From contig MPUH01000319.1 in assembly GCA_001970955.1 (NCBI GenBank), positions 1 through 64,000 on the forward strand: DNA of 64,000 nt. The letters are read 5' to 3'. How positions within the stretch are numbered: the first letter of the stretch is position 1; each line of letters opens with the position of its first letter. Shown here in pieces: positions 9,741 to 22,445 of the stretch. Both the position numbers and the translations under genes were made by a program. The DNA is from Stentor coeruleus. Taxonomy: Eukaryota; Ciliophora; Heterotrichea; Heterotrichida; Stentoridae. The notes under the pieces are model-generated. The model was not told the origin of the DNA. It did no database searches and was given only the letters and a program-made list of their open reading frames with translations.

Positions 9741-10291
9741 AATATTGTGCAAAGCTAAAAGTTATCATTTCATAAAATAAACAATAAAATTATGATTTTT
9801 ATTATAGATAGCTACCTTTTTGGATTGAAATGTGTATTGAAGATTATGTTGATAAGAAAAATTGGATTTTAAGGTTAGAAAGCTAATTGTTATTTATTTG
9901 TATATAGTTTTAGATTAAGAATATGAATTTTTTTTATAATAGGAAAATAGTTTCGAAGAAAATTGATGATAGAGTTGATAAAGTAAGTTTTTTAATATTT
10001 TTTTGGATAGTAATGATAAGGAAAAGAATATTTGATACTTGTGATGCCTAATAATTATTATTAACTATTTTGAGCATTTGCTGAAATTTAATAGTAACTT
10101 CAAAGTTTTATAAATAAAGTAGAAAAGCTTGATGAAGATAGATTTGTAAAATGATGATTTAATATAAAATATCACTTAAAACAATAATTTGAATTGATAT
10201 AAGACCATTAGATGCAAAATCAATCTCATAGGTTATGCTTTAATACATTATCAGAACATTTTTTTTCATAATACAAGCTAACTAGTAAAAT
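9741..10291. other. tandem intergenic region
   Basis: AT-rich and mostly G-over-C after the upstream gene. It contains TGTATATA at 9899-9906, a perfect Pumilio-type site if transcribed in the 3' UTR. No gene is visible. Confidence 0.4.
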
Positions 10292-13200
10292 ATGGATGCG
10301 TACATAAATTTGCAAAACTATATAGAAGAAAACGATATTCCTGGAGCTAATGATTACTTAGAAGAAATTGACAGCAAAGATAAAGATTTCAAAAGGCTTT
10401 TTAAAGCAAAAATCCTAATCGCCGAAGCCAAATTTACTGAGGCTGGAGAAATCCTTTCTGAGAATCCTAAAATTAAAAGCGTAACCCAAAGAGAATATTA
10501 CAAATCAACCCAAAGAATTCTCCTTATAGAACTAAAGCTTAAGCAGGGTAAGCAGAAAGATGCAGAGCAAGACATCAAGGATCTAGAAAAAGATTATAAA
10601 AACAACGATTTAGTTGAATATTTTCTAGATAAAATCAATAGAAAAAGTATATCAAAACGCAACAAAATCAAGAAAATCTCCACTACTATAAACGAATACT
10701 CAGAAAAAGACACTTTTTTAAAACTTTACCGAGAAAATTGTGAAATTAAAGAGCATTCACGATGGTATGTTGTGGACACAAACTGGTTTCTAGAGTGGAA
10801 AGCAAAAGTAGGTCTGAAGAAAAGCAAAGAATATGCAGATTTGCCATTTAACGACTTATGGAAAGACTGCTCAGAAACAGCTCTCTCAAAACTAGATAAT
10901 TTCAAACTTATAGACAATACTGTTCCTGAAGAGTTTATCAGTACTGAAGATTCCCCATCATTCTACCCTCTAAAATCTGGGCTTTCAGAAAACATCGATT
11001 TCATCCTTCTCCCAGAAAAAGCTTATCTCTTCTTTAAAGAACGCTACAACCCTCATCCAAACATCCTCAGGACTGCAATAAAAATTACAGAAGACTTATG
11101 CATCATAGAAGTCTTTCTGAAAAAACTCCTCATTAGCTACAACAGTTCTCATGGTGTTCAGATCAAAACTCATAGAACAAGTCGTAAAACCTTACTCAAC
11201 ACCTTCATACATTTATTAATCCAAAAATCCAACCTATCATTAAACCCTACTTCTAACAATCTAAAAAAATTCAAATTTTGGAGAATCGACACAGATATAA
11301 CATCGCAAAAAAAATTCATAACATTACTGAGCGATCAATCTGCTAATGTTGTTATAGAAGGAAGCAAGGTACTCAATGGAAGCATCTGTGTTGATGAAGC
11401 TGAGATCAGTGAAAAAAGTATACTGTATATTGATAATGGGCTTTCAGGGCAATTCCAACTAACTGAAAGTTCTGATTATATTTCATGCTCAGTATGTCAA
11501 TCATCTAAACATTATAAATGTTTGAAATTGTGTAATACTTGCAAAGTCAAAACATGCTCGGACAAGTGTTTGAGTAAACATAAAAAATCTAATGCAAAAT
11601 GTGCAGGGAGGAAAAAACGTTTGAGTATTTTTAGTTGCTTTTGCAGGCAAAGTTTCGATACCCATGAAAATGAAATGCATTTACAATGTTCAGCTAAAGT
11701 TGAAAATTCAGATTCAGAAATCAACGTTGAAACTAAAAACCAAAGTTTAACCTCTTCAGCAGCATCAACAAATTCAGTAAGCCCAAATGGTAGTTATTCA
11801 ATAATCCCAACAGGTTTACAAAATCTCGGAAATACATGTTTTATGAACTCAGCTATACAATGTTTAGTTCATTGTGAGGACCTGACTAGATTTTTTTTAT
11901 GTGAAGACTATACAAAAAAAATTAATAAAAGCAACCCATTAGGCACTAAAGGAAAACTAGCTTTAGCATATGCAGAAATCTTAAAACTTATGAAAAGTGG
12001 TAAAGATAAGTCTATAGCGCCTTGGAATTTGAAAAAAAACATTGGCTCAGTTGCTGCACAGTTTGAAGGGTATCAACAACATGATTCACATGAGTTTCTT
12101 AATTACCTTATAAGCGGATTGCATGAGGATCTTAATGAAATACATAAGAAACCTTATGATGGTTCAGATATCAAGTTCACAAATGATCAAGAAGTTGCTG
12201 ATGAAAGTTGGAGAAGACATTTGTCTAGGAATAAAAGTGTTATTGTTGATTTGATGTATGGGCAATATAAATCAACTTTGAATTGTCCTAAATGTGAGAA
12301 GATTTCTTTTGCTTTTGATCCATATAATTGCTTGTCTTTACCTATACCACAATCAAATGTTAAGAAAGCTGAAGTGCATTTTATACCTTATACTTATGAT
12401 GAAGACCCTGCTTCTATGATTTGTTTTTATGAAGGGAATAGCACAGTTTTAGATATTAAAGAACAAGTCGCAATGAGGGTTAATAAGAATGTGAGTGAGT
12501 TAAAAGTTTTTGATTGCAAGTATAAGATTCCAGTTAAGGTTGTTAAGGATGATTTAAGAGCTGAAGTAGTTAGGCAGAACAATTATGTATTTTACGAAGT
12601 TCCTAAAGATGCAGATGCATATTGTGTTATTACAGTATGCTTTGAAGACTTAGCCACTGAGCTTTTCCCAAGGCTTCTACCAATAAATCAAAAAGAAACA
12701 TTTTCGTCCCTCCTAGAAAAATTATCAGAGCACATGCTTCCCTTAATAAAGCAAATTCTCCCAAATAATACACAAAGCCCAGAAAATTTATACAGAGTCT
12801 ACACTCATTCAAGCCAATCTATCTACTGTTTCTTATGTGATCAACCTAGATGTTCTATGGCATGCAAAGTTCGGTCTTCTAGTGACAAGCTAAGTAAATA
12901 CCTCAAAAAAACCAACTTTATCAATATAAAAGTTCAAATCAGCAGAAACAAACATAGAAATGACGTCATGCGATTTACAAAATTCAAACCTCTAAAAACC
13001 ACATCCAACACTAATAATGGGGTTAATATCCAAGAATGCTTTCGAGCTTTCAGCATGCCAGAAACTTTAGACAAGAATAATTCTTGGTATTGTCCTTATT
13101 GTAAAGCACATGTCCAAGCTACAAAAAGACTAGAGATTTTTAGAGTTCCACAAATTTTGGTTATTCATTTAAAAAGATTTAAAATTCATTCGTTTATGAG

Positions 13201-13471
13201 AGAAAAGAATAATTTCCCTATTGAGTTCCCTAAAGAAAATTTTGATATTAGTGAGTTTGTTATTGGCGAAAAACCACCTTTATATGACCTTTTTGCTGTG
13301 TCGAATCACTTCGGCACATTGCTTGGTGGACATTATACGGCTACAGTTTATAATACAATTAAAGGAAGGTGGTATGAATGCAATGATTCCCAGATTAGTG
13401 AAACTTCTGATATATCGGATACAGCTTCTTATGTTTTGTTTTACAGAGCAAAGAATTCAGTTAAAGTTTGA
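10292..13471 (+). CDS. ubiquitin-specific protease with DUSP-like and MYND domains
   Basis: The 1059-residue deubiquitinase has a helical TPR-like N-terminus (~1-120). A DUSP-like domain follows (~147-245, RWYVVDTNWFLEWKAKVG). A MYND-type zinc finger (~399-437) has the CSVC...C..C pattern. The catalytic UCH domain starts with the Cys box GLQNLGNTCFMNS (~508) and ends with the His box FGTLLGGHYTATVYN (~1008-1022). A CPKC pair (~667) and a CPYC pair near 935 give the usual structural zinc of the USP finger. It should cleave ubiquitin isopeptide bonds; substrates are unknown. The arrangement recalls USP4/11/15 (DUSP) plus the MYND of USP19, but in a different order. Confidence 0.95.
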   Translation: MDAYINLQNYIEENDIPGANDYLEEIDSKDKDFKRLFKAKILIAEAKFTEAGEILSENPKIKSVTQREYYKSTQRILLIELKLKQGKQKDAEQDIKDLEKDYKNNDLVEYFLDKINRKSISKRNKIKKISTTINEYSEKDTFLKLYRENCEIKEHSRWYVVDTNWFLEWKAKVGLKKSKEYADLPFNDLWKDCSETALSKLDNFKLIDNTVPEEFISTEDSPSFYPLKSGLSENIDFILLPEKAYLFFKERYNPHPNILRTAIKITEDLCIIEVFLKKLLISYNSSHGVQIKTHRTSRKTLLNTFIHLLIQKSNLSLNPTSNNLKKFKFWRIDTDITSQKKFITLLSDQSANVVIEGSKVLNGSICVDEAEISEKSILYIDNGLSGQFQLTESSDYISCSVCQSSKHYKCLKLCNTCKVKTCSDKCLSKHKKSNAKCAGRKKRLSIFSCFCRQSFDTHENEMHLQCSAKVENSDSEINVETKNQSLTSSAASTNSVSPNGSYSIIPTGLQNLGNTCFMNSAIQCLVHCEDLTRFFLCEDYTKKINKSNPLGTKGKLALAYAEILKLMKSGKDKSIAPWNLKKNIGSVAAQFEGYQQHDSHEFLNYLISGLHEDLNEIHKKPYDGSDIKFTNDQEVADESWRRHLSRNKSVIVDLMYGQYKSTLNCPKCEKISFAFDPYNCLSLPIPQSNVKKAEVHFIPYTYDEDPASMICFYEGNSTVLDIKEQVAMRVNKNVSELKVFDCKYKIPVKVVKDDLRAEVVRQNNYVFYEVPKDADAYCVITVCFEDLATELFPRLLPINQKETFSSLLEKLSEHMLPLIKQILPNNTQSPENLYRVYTHSSQSIYCFLCDQPRCSMACKVRSSSDKLSKYLKKTNFINIKVQISRNKHRNDVMRFTKFKPLKTTSNTNNGVNIQECFRAFSMPETLDKNNSWYCPYCKAHVQATKRLEIFRVPQILVIHLKRFKIHSFMREKNNFPIEFPKENFDISEFVIGEKPPLYDLFAVSNHFGTLLGGHYTATVYNTIKGRWYECNDSQISETSDISDTASYVLFYRAKNSVKV

Positions 13472-15524
13472 GCTTATAAGCTAATAATTATTAGTAGTTA
13501 TATATTATTGACAATACTTTTGTGATTTGGTAGATTTGTAGATGTGTTATAGATTTTATTTATTGAGATTTCTTATTTAATGATGTTTTGTATTGTTTTT
13601 AAGTAGAATGAGAAAACAGTTATTTTTTGATAGTTTAGATATAAATAAGATAATTGAATTGATAAAACTTTAGGGGTTTTTTATGACCAAAGGTATAAAT
13701 TATATTAGTTTTATGCTGAAACTTATTTTATATTGTGAACAAATTAAGTGCTTTCAATTGAATTTTTAGAAAATTAGATTTAAATTAAAAAGATTTTTAT
13801 ATGAAAAAGATAAACTACGGGGTTTAAAAAATTAATAATTAGTAAATGAAACTAGTGATTTCATAGCAATCACTATTAGAAATAATGAATAATTTACATA
13901 TTTTAGAAGCTTTGGAAAAATGTAAAAGTGTATTTTATTACAATATTAGATAATTAAGTATAAACCATTTTTTTTTTATGATATTCATATTTTGGAATTT
14001 TTAGTAAAGATCATGGAAGCTTATCTAAAAATAGATTGAAACTTAAAATTGATTAAATGAGATGCATCAAATTGAGATTTCTTTTTTTTAAATTCAAATA
14101 AATAATACTAAAATTACAATTTGCATAAAATATAAATACCTTTGCTGAATATCGATAAATTTCATACTTACAACTTGTAATTATAGCATTATGACCTATC
14201 TTAACAATATTATAATTTATTTTTTAATTGTTTTTATGAAATTCAGCTTCTTATTTAATTTACAACTTATGATTTTTTTTTAATTCATAGATTGATTGCT
14301 TATTTAATAGACTATAATTCAAATTATCTTCAATTTTCTCGTGACTTCTATTTATATCAGCATATTTTTCTAAATTATGTTATCATAAAAATTATTATAT
14401 CCTTGGAAAAAGCATCTTTGAAAATTTAATAAATTAAAGTTTATGCTCTATTTAATAAAGATAAATTTTATATTGCTTGTATTGTATCGCAAGCAATGAA
14501 ATAATTAAGCTTATTTATGCAATTCTAAATAGATATGATGATTAATAAAGTTTCAATAAGAAATAACCTATATTTTATTTCTCATAAAAAATTATATATT
14601 ATAGAACACCTTAAGATTTACTAAGTTTATTATTATAATATTTTCCTATAACCAGATATTTGATTAAACATAAAAAATATGCATTAAATGCTAAATTTGC
14701 AATTAATTCAACATTATTTCTAAGTAAGTTAAGAAGCTTTTCCATAAAAATTTAGGGTACCTATAGCGAAGTCATATATATTGGAATTTAAAATAATAAC
14801 ATTCTCAAAAATATTTGTAAATTCTCTTAATCCTAAATTTAAAATACATAGTTAAAGTTTAACTATAAATTTTGTCAATAAGTTTCTTATATGATAGTTA
14901 ATTATCATACAAAGAAATAATTTCAAGTTTACTATCTAGTCAAGCTAATAAGTTATATATGAGAAATTTTAATAAAACTCTAAAGGTTTTATTTATATAT
15001 AAAATTCAATAGATTTTAAATTTTATGTATTTTTATCCCATTTTAACTGACAAAATTCAAAGGCTCCTTTATCAATTTGACAGGTTTACTTGATTAGACC
15101 TTTACCAATGTAATATTAATAGCTTATTACATAATTCATATTCTAATAGAGTGTTGCAAAGAGTATTTTAATCAAAACTATCAATGATCTTATGAAATCA
15201 TCAGAAATCAATTCTTAAAAAATATTTTATAGTAAATTTCACCTTATATTTTTTATACATCTTTTTATGGTGAAAAATTTTAATTTTTTATTAAAGAAAA
15301 CTATATGAGTATTAGAAACGATAAATTAAAATATCAGCTAAAGTGACTTTAAATATGAGTATACCAACTTTCATCTTGCTCTTTTTCTCTATACTCCCTA
15401 AGCTAAATGCTCTAAATTAAAATTTTCAAGATTAAAATGCGAACTGCACGTCACGTATAACATCAATATTCTAACAAAAAAATCCAAAAACTTCACAATT
15501 CTCTAGTTTTAAATTTGAAAATAA
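13472..15524. other. AT-rich gene-free stretch, start of gene-poor zone
   Basis: Very AT-rich with many T and A runs and no frame of protein-like sequence. I see no structural RNA, repeat array or complete gene. Confidence 0.5.
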
Positions 15525-16345
15525 ATGAGAGAGCAATTATTGAATTTGATAAAAGATGAGGATGAGGATGATACTTTGAATTTTGGTTGTAGTCTTCAAG
15601 CCTGAATGCCAAATATGTAAGACAAAATAAACTACGAATTTTTTTTAAACGATATCAATGCTATAAGAGAAAAATTATTTGGAAACAATACAATAAAAAT
15701 CTGCTAACAAGAAATTAAATCTTTTGGAATTCATAGATATCTGAATAAATTTACTTATCTTTTACATATTTTTTATTGAAGTTTCTGTATCAAAGTAGTC
15801 TTTAAATATATAATTTTTTAAAGAACAGTTGGGCAGTGATATTCAAAATTCAGAGAATTTACTTCATTTTATACAAATATTTTTTAAGAAGACAAGATCA
15901 GAAGAGAGAGAATTTTTTTTTGAAATTGATGAATGCTTGATTTCTAAGGATAAATATCATAAGGGTAGAGTTCTTGCAAATCAACAGCGATGAATTTTGT
16001 GGAATTTGAGAGAGAAAGTGGAAAATGGTTTATTGAGTTCAGAGATAAGAGAGATAATAATACTTTACTTGCAATGATTTAAAAGGGATTTAGCAAAGGT
16101 ATTGCTAGTGAATTTTGGAAATCTTATACGAATTTATCTTGCAGAATACAATTTTCAACAGTCAATCACTCAAATAATTTTGTTAATCCAGAAAATTATC
16201 TAACCCATACCCATTATGGTCAGTTTCGGGAGAAATATGAAAAATAAAAGAACAAACCATGGGGCTATAATTTAAAAAAAGATAAAAGAGGGAAAATTTA
16301 TAAATATCTTCCAAGAAGAAGATATTGAGAATACATAATTAAGAT
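15525..16345 (+). mobile_element. decayed Merlin / IS1595-type DNA transposon
   Basis: A broken transposase is readable in changing frames. Near 15,910-15,990 it shows FEIDECLISKDKYHKGR, matching the first DDE aspartate block of the ISXO2/Merlin family (EIDE...K...GR). Near 16,140-16,220 it shows VNHSNNFVNP and then LTHTHYG, matching the family's VNHS..FV.P...HT block. An N-terminal piece with CQICK resembles its zinc-ribbon start. Several stops and frame changes make it non-functional. Terminal inverted repeats were not found by eye, so the ends are approximate. Confidence 0.75.
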
Positions 16346-17444
16346 ATAGCTCAATTTTATAGTTATTAATAAAAAAATATAGTTCTTTCTCACTTAAATG
16401 CGAATTTTATAATAGTTGCTAATAAAGATGTTAAATTTGCATAGTTTCCTGACGTACAAGTTAATATTTTAACTGTTTTCAAATAAAAATTTTGTTCATT
16501 TATCTATATAAGAATGTAATGAATCATTAAACTAATACACTATGAATTAGTCTGGCATATTTTAGGCCAAATTAATAATTATTTAAAGATCCTTCCAGAG
16601 CACTTTAATTTAATGTTTTTGTATTTGAGATTTCTAGATTAATTCTATATAATATAGATCAAAGTATACGATATAATAAATATGCGAAATAAATCAAGAA
16701 CCTGAAGTGATCAATATATAAGTGTTTATGAATACATTCACAACTTCAGAAAAATGTAAGATTTAATAACAGAAATAAGGAGTCAAAGTCAGTTGTATGC
16801 TACAAAAAGTTTACATAAATTATTTAAACTCACTTTGATTGTAAAATTGTATAGTTTGACCCAAAATTCAACCATTTTTTAATTGTACTTCATCAAGAGA
16901 TTGATCAGCTTGAGATACTTTTTCACAATGAATTTTAGTATATTCTTTCTAATTTTATGTGCTCATTGAATTTCTTATTTTTTATAGGATTCTATCTTAA
17001 ATTAATTTTTTATTTCTTCATCTAGTTAATACAATTTTCATTTTGTTTAAAAAATCCATATGCATTTTTAACTTATTCAAATTTGAAATAAAGGCAAAAT
17101 TGCAAGTAATATAAATATTTATTCTCATGTAATCGAATCTGACAAAGTGAGCACTTTGCTATAGTAGCCATTTTCTCGGAAACAGCTTGAAAACAGGTTT
17201 AAATAAAAAAAAAGCTCTAAAAATCGCATGCTTATAGTAAGCAAATTAAAAAAAAATCAATATTTTAGCTTTCTACAATGTGGGCATATAAATACAATCA
17301 GCCTCTACTCAGGAAAAGTGGAAATTTCAGGCTTCGTTCAGATTTAGAGTTTCTCATTAAAATGCTATTTAGCTCATCTAAAATAGTTCTTTATTGAGGC
17401 TTATTTATATCAAAATCGTCTATTTTGTAACATCTGAATGTTTT
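16346..17444. other. AT-rich gene-free stretch
   Basis: No gene or repeat recognised. The right-hand end of the Merlin relic may extend into the first few hundred bases. Confidence 0.4.
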
Positions 17445-18520
17445 TCACTTAAATTTGCTCACAAAGATTTCACTATTTAGAAAATAGTTCTTAAGATTAA
17501 AAGTGCCATGAAAAATATTATTATTCGAATAACTTGGATTATTTGTGTGTATTTTTTCTTCACTATTTCTTGAATTAGCATTATCACCCAGATCTAAAAT
17601 TTTATTGTCATGTGATAACTTTTCAGCGTATTTTATGCTCACTCAGATGTTCAAAAAGATTTCTTCCAACAATTTTATAATCCTCTTGATGTTGACTTGT
17701 TCTAAAATCAAACTTCACAGATACATAAATTAATCCTAATAATTCCTTATCAATTAGAGATACAATTTTTTGAATACTGTCTAATAAGAACCCAGATTTT
17801 TAAACATCTTACAATTTTATTGAAATAGAATTCAAGGCAGTATATTTTATGAAGAATAGAAGTATTTTGCACTGATATAAACGTATCTTCTATAGACTTT
17901 TTCAATTTTTGAATAGTTATCTTCTGATCAGCTTCTATAAGATACTTTAAATTTTTGAAGATTTTTTGATCCAGCGCTGCAATAGTGAAATAGTGTATCC
18001 AATTTAGAATTATGAAATGCTGCGGGATATTTTTTATGATCAATTTACATAATAAATGATTCACCTTGGTTTCACTCTCCACGATTACAAAAAGTTATAA
18101 TTATATTTAGAATAACTTAGTTGAGATTAAGCATTACCCGAATTTGGTTCTTTTTCTAGGATTTATAACAGAATATTTAACCCAAAAAACTTCTGTCGTT
18201 CCTGTAATAATTCTGAGATTTTGCTTTATTTTCATGAGACATAAAAATAAACATTTTATCTGATGATATATTGACATTATTAACCTTAAGCATATTAACA
18301 ATATTTGCTATTTATTCGGGATATTTTCATGCAAATATTCTTTAAAGAATTTTAAGCTTTCAATTCTAATAGTGGCCTATACTCTGCTATACTTTCTAAA
18401 TTTTATAGTTGCTTGCATTTCGAATTTCCTTTGTTTTACTGAAGCTCCAAAAGATTTAGATAGTAAGTTAGACATTTTCTTTATAAATTCAAACTTTTGT
18501 TTTTTTGCACACTGAAATTG
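17445..18520 (-). pseudogene. decayed coding sequence, family unknown
   Basis: Two short open stretches (18,082-17,750 and 17,642-17,445) survive. Upstream, protein-like pieces continue in shifting frames, for example LLSKSFGASVKQRKFEMQA near 18,440-18,480 and RKYSRV just after. The content is leucine- and lysine-rich with no recognised domain. The run of related-looking pieces over about 1 kb on one strand suggests a dead gene or transposon. Confidence 0.35.
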
Positions 18521-19243
18521 AACCTTTAGCCTTTTTTATTGGAAATGATTTTATATATAATTCTTACTATAAAAATGTTAACCTTTTATAATAAGAATAG
18601 ATTATTTTTCATTACGTAGTTGCTAACTATAGAAGTTACTTTTAAGAAGATTTTTTTGGCGGTTTTGCCAATTCTTAATCTTTTGATGAATATCTTTAAC
18701 TTTTAACTCGAAGTGTGACATAGAGAATTTTTCTATAAATAAAAAGTGATCCTTTTTCCTAAACTTTCTCTATGAAATATATTAAATCCTACATTATCGA
18801 TTAAATCTTTCTAATTTGGTAAATAAGTCTCATAAAAATTTTGATTAGTAGAGATAGCAAATATTAGCTAAATGTGATCCTTATGAACCATCAAAGCATT
18901 CTAAGTATTTTAGGAAGTTTAGGGAGTTTAAAAACACAAGGTAAGAAAAACAAACTCTTTTTTATTGTATGGTGTAAAAAGCCTATCTGCCTTGGAATTA
19001 TTGATTTTTTTGTTAGACTTAGGTTTGATTTAAGTCCTAGCTTATACTCCTATAATGTTAAAGTTTATAACAATCTGACATCATGAGAGATATTAAATGA
19101 AGGTTTTGGTAAAGAGTTTCTTTAGACATAATTCTTATGGTCTTTAAGAATTATGGCCAGAGGGGTTTCCATTTGTTTTAAAAGAAAGCTGTCAAGGTTT
19201 TATAGTCTAAATTTCATTAATAATTATATAAAGATCCTCTCTC
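18521..19243. other. gene-free stretch
   Basis: One 70-codon frame at 18,874-19,086 (+) has no supporting feature and is not called. Nothing else recognised. Confidence 0.4.
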
Positions 19244-19909
19244 TTAGTTGCCTAGAAAATTGGCTATTGGAGGTAAGAGATCAAAATTTGCAGGGAACCA
19301 TGGCTCTAGTCGGAGGTCTTGGATAATTATTTGATTCGCATATCTTTTCATCAACACCCATCTGTAAGCGCATTCCAGATTATGATTTTTATTAGAACAA
19401 CAAGTGAAGCCAAGATATTTGCTAAGTTCTTCAGGATCCAAATCACTGAAAATGTACTTAATATAGTAGTAAAAACTTTCTCGAACTCCAACATCAGCAA
19501 AATAGCGCTTGCAAAAATCTGTGTTGAAGCTTCTACTAGTCTCTATGTTTGGTTTAGACTTGGTTTTAAATTTTATTGGCTCAAACAAAGTCCTACTAAC
19601 AGAGTCAAGAGCTGATGGGTGCTTAAAGTAAACATTTATCAAGCTTTGCCAGTTTTTCTTACCCCGATCACTCATTTCTTTCTGGTTATTGTACAAGAGC
19701 TTGCCTTTTTTGATTTTTCTGTTCGCCCTTTTATGTCCACGTATTAGTTTGCAACGGAGGTACTCTTTTTTGGGATGTCCTTTTATTTGCGGTTTAAAAG
19801 ATGAAAAAAGACTTCGGATTAGGGTTTCTTCTTTAACTTTCCTTGAAAACTCAGTCATTTGCGACTGAAGGTCAAGGGCCTTTAAGTCTATGGAAACAAT
19901 TTCTTTCAT
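19244..19909 (-). CDS. hypothetical protein, 221 aa
   Basis: This is an intact frame from ATG (complement of 19,907-19,909) to TAG in an otherwise eroded zone. Residues ~25-90 are basic (KGHPKKEYLRCKLIRGHKR...). The C-terminal half is aromatic- and cysteine-containing (LGFTCCSNKNHNLECAYRWVLMKRY). The final segment is LEPWFPANFDLLPPIANFLGN. No family is recognised. Its survival among decayed sequence argues for selection or recent arrival. It could be a host gene similar to transcriptional or mitochondrial basic proteins, or part of an unrecognised element. Confidence 0.6.
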   Translation of the reverse strand: MKEIVSIDLKALDLQSQMTEFSRKVKEETLIRSLFSSFKPQIKGHPKKEYLRCKLIRGHKRANRKIKKGKLLYNNQKEMSDRGKKNWQSLINVYFKHPSALDSVSRTLFEPIKFKTKSKPNIETSRSFNTDFCKRYFADVGVRESFYYYIKYIFSDLDPEELSKYLGFTCCSNKNHNLECAYRWVLMKRYANQIIIQDLRLEPWFPANFDLLPPIANFLGN

Positions 19910-22445
19910 TTATATCCAATAATGGTTTTTATTATTATAACTGAAGAGATGTTTTTATTATTCATCTAAAAAATTATGGGTTAGAAAGAACTTATGAATA
20001 AACCTTGCAGATGGTGAAGTAATATTTTTTTAGGTCAATATGATACTAGACAATTTTAAAATGTTTGGAAATTAACTTTATAATGACGGAATATGCTAAA
20101 TTTAGATTTCGATAAGGCTTGGAAATGAATTTGGAATAGATTATTTCGTGGGCATACAGAAAATTCACTATTAAAGCAATCTTTCTTGGAATATGTGATT
20201 GCAAAATTAAGAGTCACTAATAAAGTAACCATTTATAAGAGTTTTTGTTTAATATGAGACTTTATATCTACTTAAATCAAAGCTAAAAACATAACTTATT
20301 CTTTGATAAATCGTTATTCAATTGAAAACTATTTAAAGAACTTCAGTTAAATACCTAAAATTTAGTATAGGCCTTTTATTTATAAATTTGTAAAACATGG
20401 TTTTGGACATATATAAAATTCCATCACATAATCAAAACTTAATTTCACCCTAACTCCAAAAAGTAACTATAAAGGTAGTTTCTAATTTAAACTAAGACTT
20501 GAAGTTATCATATATTGGAACAGATACAGAAATCATTTGCCAAGTGCTTGAAGAGAGTTTTTGAATTTATGGATTTTGTGGAACCTATAAAAAGTTGAAA
20601 AAAAATCGATTAAGAGCATTTGTAAAGCTGATTTTTGTATTCATTTGACTTTTTCTTCTGTGTTTGTGAAATCATGAGTCTTAGTAGGAAGTTTTTTGAA
20701 ATTTTTTCTAAATCTCTTTTGGGAGTTCGCAAAAACTCTACTCCTCTCTATACAATTCCCTTAATTAACTATTTATTTAGAGAGTTTTTTAGAAAAAGTT
20801 GATTTCTCATGCAATCTGTTTCGTGACTTACCTAAAGGGCATTTAAAATTTTATATAGCATGCATGAAACTTTTATTATACCATTATTTTAAAGTTTTAA
20901 AAATGATTTTATATGCAAGGCTTGACTAGGTTTGCAAAAGATAGATTGTAAGTTATCCTAGAGATTTTTAGGAAATAATTTTTTTTTCAGTGCATCGAAT
21001 GATGATTTTTTATTTTAATTTTCATGTGTACTTATATAGTTTATGATTCTATAGCATGTTTCTCTAAATAAGATGTCTTCTACTCACTAAATATATGATT
21101 ATTGGCATAAAGAAATTTTGATTTTCAGCTAATCAGAAATGACTTATAATTATTAACACATTGAGTAAAGTTAATAGTTTATTTAAGAAAAAAATATAAG
21201 GTTTTTTTATTTGTATTTGATATAAAAGTTATTCTTTAAGGCCTTTCTTTGATTTTATTTAGTAAATTATACTATTATCCAAATTTTTTTGTTTCCATGC
21301 AGAAGAAAATGGTATATGCAGAATATAATCTTATGCAATTATAACTATAGTTTAAACTTAAATGCTATATTTCTTTAAAATGCAGAGTCATCAAAAAATT
21401 AAGGTCACAGTCTTGAAAACAATGCTTAGATTTTTAAAGTTTAAACCAAATATTCTTAATTATAGCGAAAATTAGATTCAAGTCTAAGTCTTAGAAATAT
21501 TTAATAAAAAGCTGATTTTTTATTAAATATAAATTATCTTAGTAGTGATATATAAATTCACTGCACCAAATGCATTATGTTTTATATATAATACTTTCAA
21601 TCATTTATACTACATATATTTTTAACTATTATGAATTATATTACTTATTATATTTATTTTACAACAAATAAAAAAAATTTCCTATAGAAAAATGTGCTCT
21701 GAGATTATTGTTGTATTTATAGATTTTGATTATTGTTATATTATACATGAAATAAGGATTCCTTGCATAATTGCATGTATTAAGCTGGGTTAATTATCAT
21801 CCAATATAAATATCTCTGCATATCAACAATGAATACGATTTTTCATAATTGAATTTTTTATTACTCTTATTTCAGTTTTTTTCATTTGAGTTCCTTTCTG
21901 GTATTTAAGACATTGAATTTGTGTAATTTTGGTTAGATACCATACAATTTTAAATTAATCTCAAATGATTATAATATAAATAAAATCGATGCCTATAAAT
22001 CTGCATATAATTTGAAATAGCAAAATGTGGGATAAGGAGAGTATATGATATTGTGTATAATAAATAATTTTATTCTTAATGCTATATCATAGTTTTTTAT
22101 AATAATAAGAGCATGACTAGTTAAATTCTAGCTTTTCTTCATGAATCTCAAAATTGATTCTAATAAGTATGTTTCAATATATATTTTTAAAATTCTGGCT
22201 TTTTTTGATTTCCTAAGCTAGCTAATTTCATTTTCTATAAAAATGAACTAACATAACTCAGCAAGCATTAATAATTATACAATAAAATTTTATTAAAAGC
22301 ACATATCAAAAACTTAATAAAATTTTCTATTTCTTGATCACTATATAAAATCTATTATTCTATCACTACATCAAATTTCTTCCTAACACAGAATAGAAGA
22401 ATTAAATCAAACCTTACTTATATAAAATCTAAAGAAATCTTTAAC
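19910..22445. other. gene-free stretch with one decayed coding patch
   Basis: About 2.5 kb of AT-rich DNA. At roughly 20,673-20,930 (+) protein-like text appears in two frames: MSLSRKFFEIFSKSLLGVRK, then CNLFRDLPKGHLKFYIACMK. It looks like an old gene fragment. No other content recognised. Confidence 0.35.

Noticed and set aside
18874-19086. 70-codon frame as a gene
   Set aside because: Short, no motif and in a decayed region; length is within chance for this composition.
13472-22445. tRNA, rRNA or CRISPR content in the gene-poor island
   Set aside because: No T-loop-like GGTTCGA box, no conserved rRNA block and no regularly spaced repeats were seen by eye.
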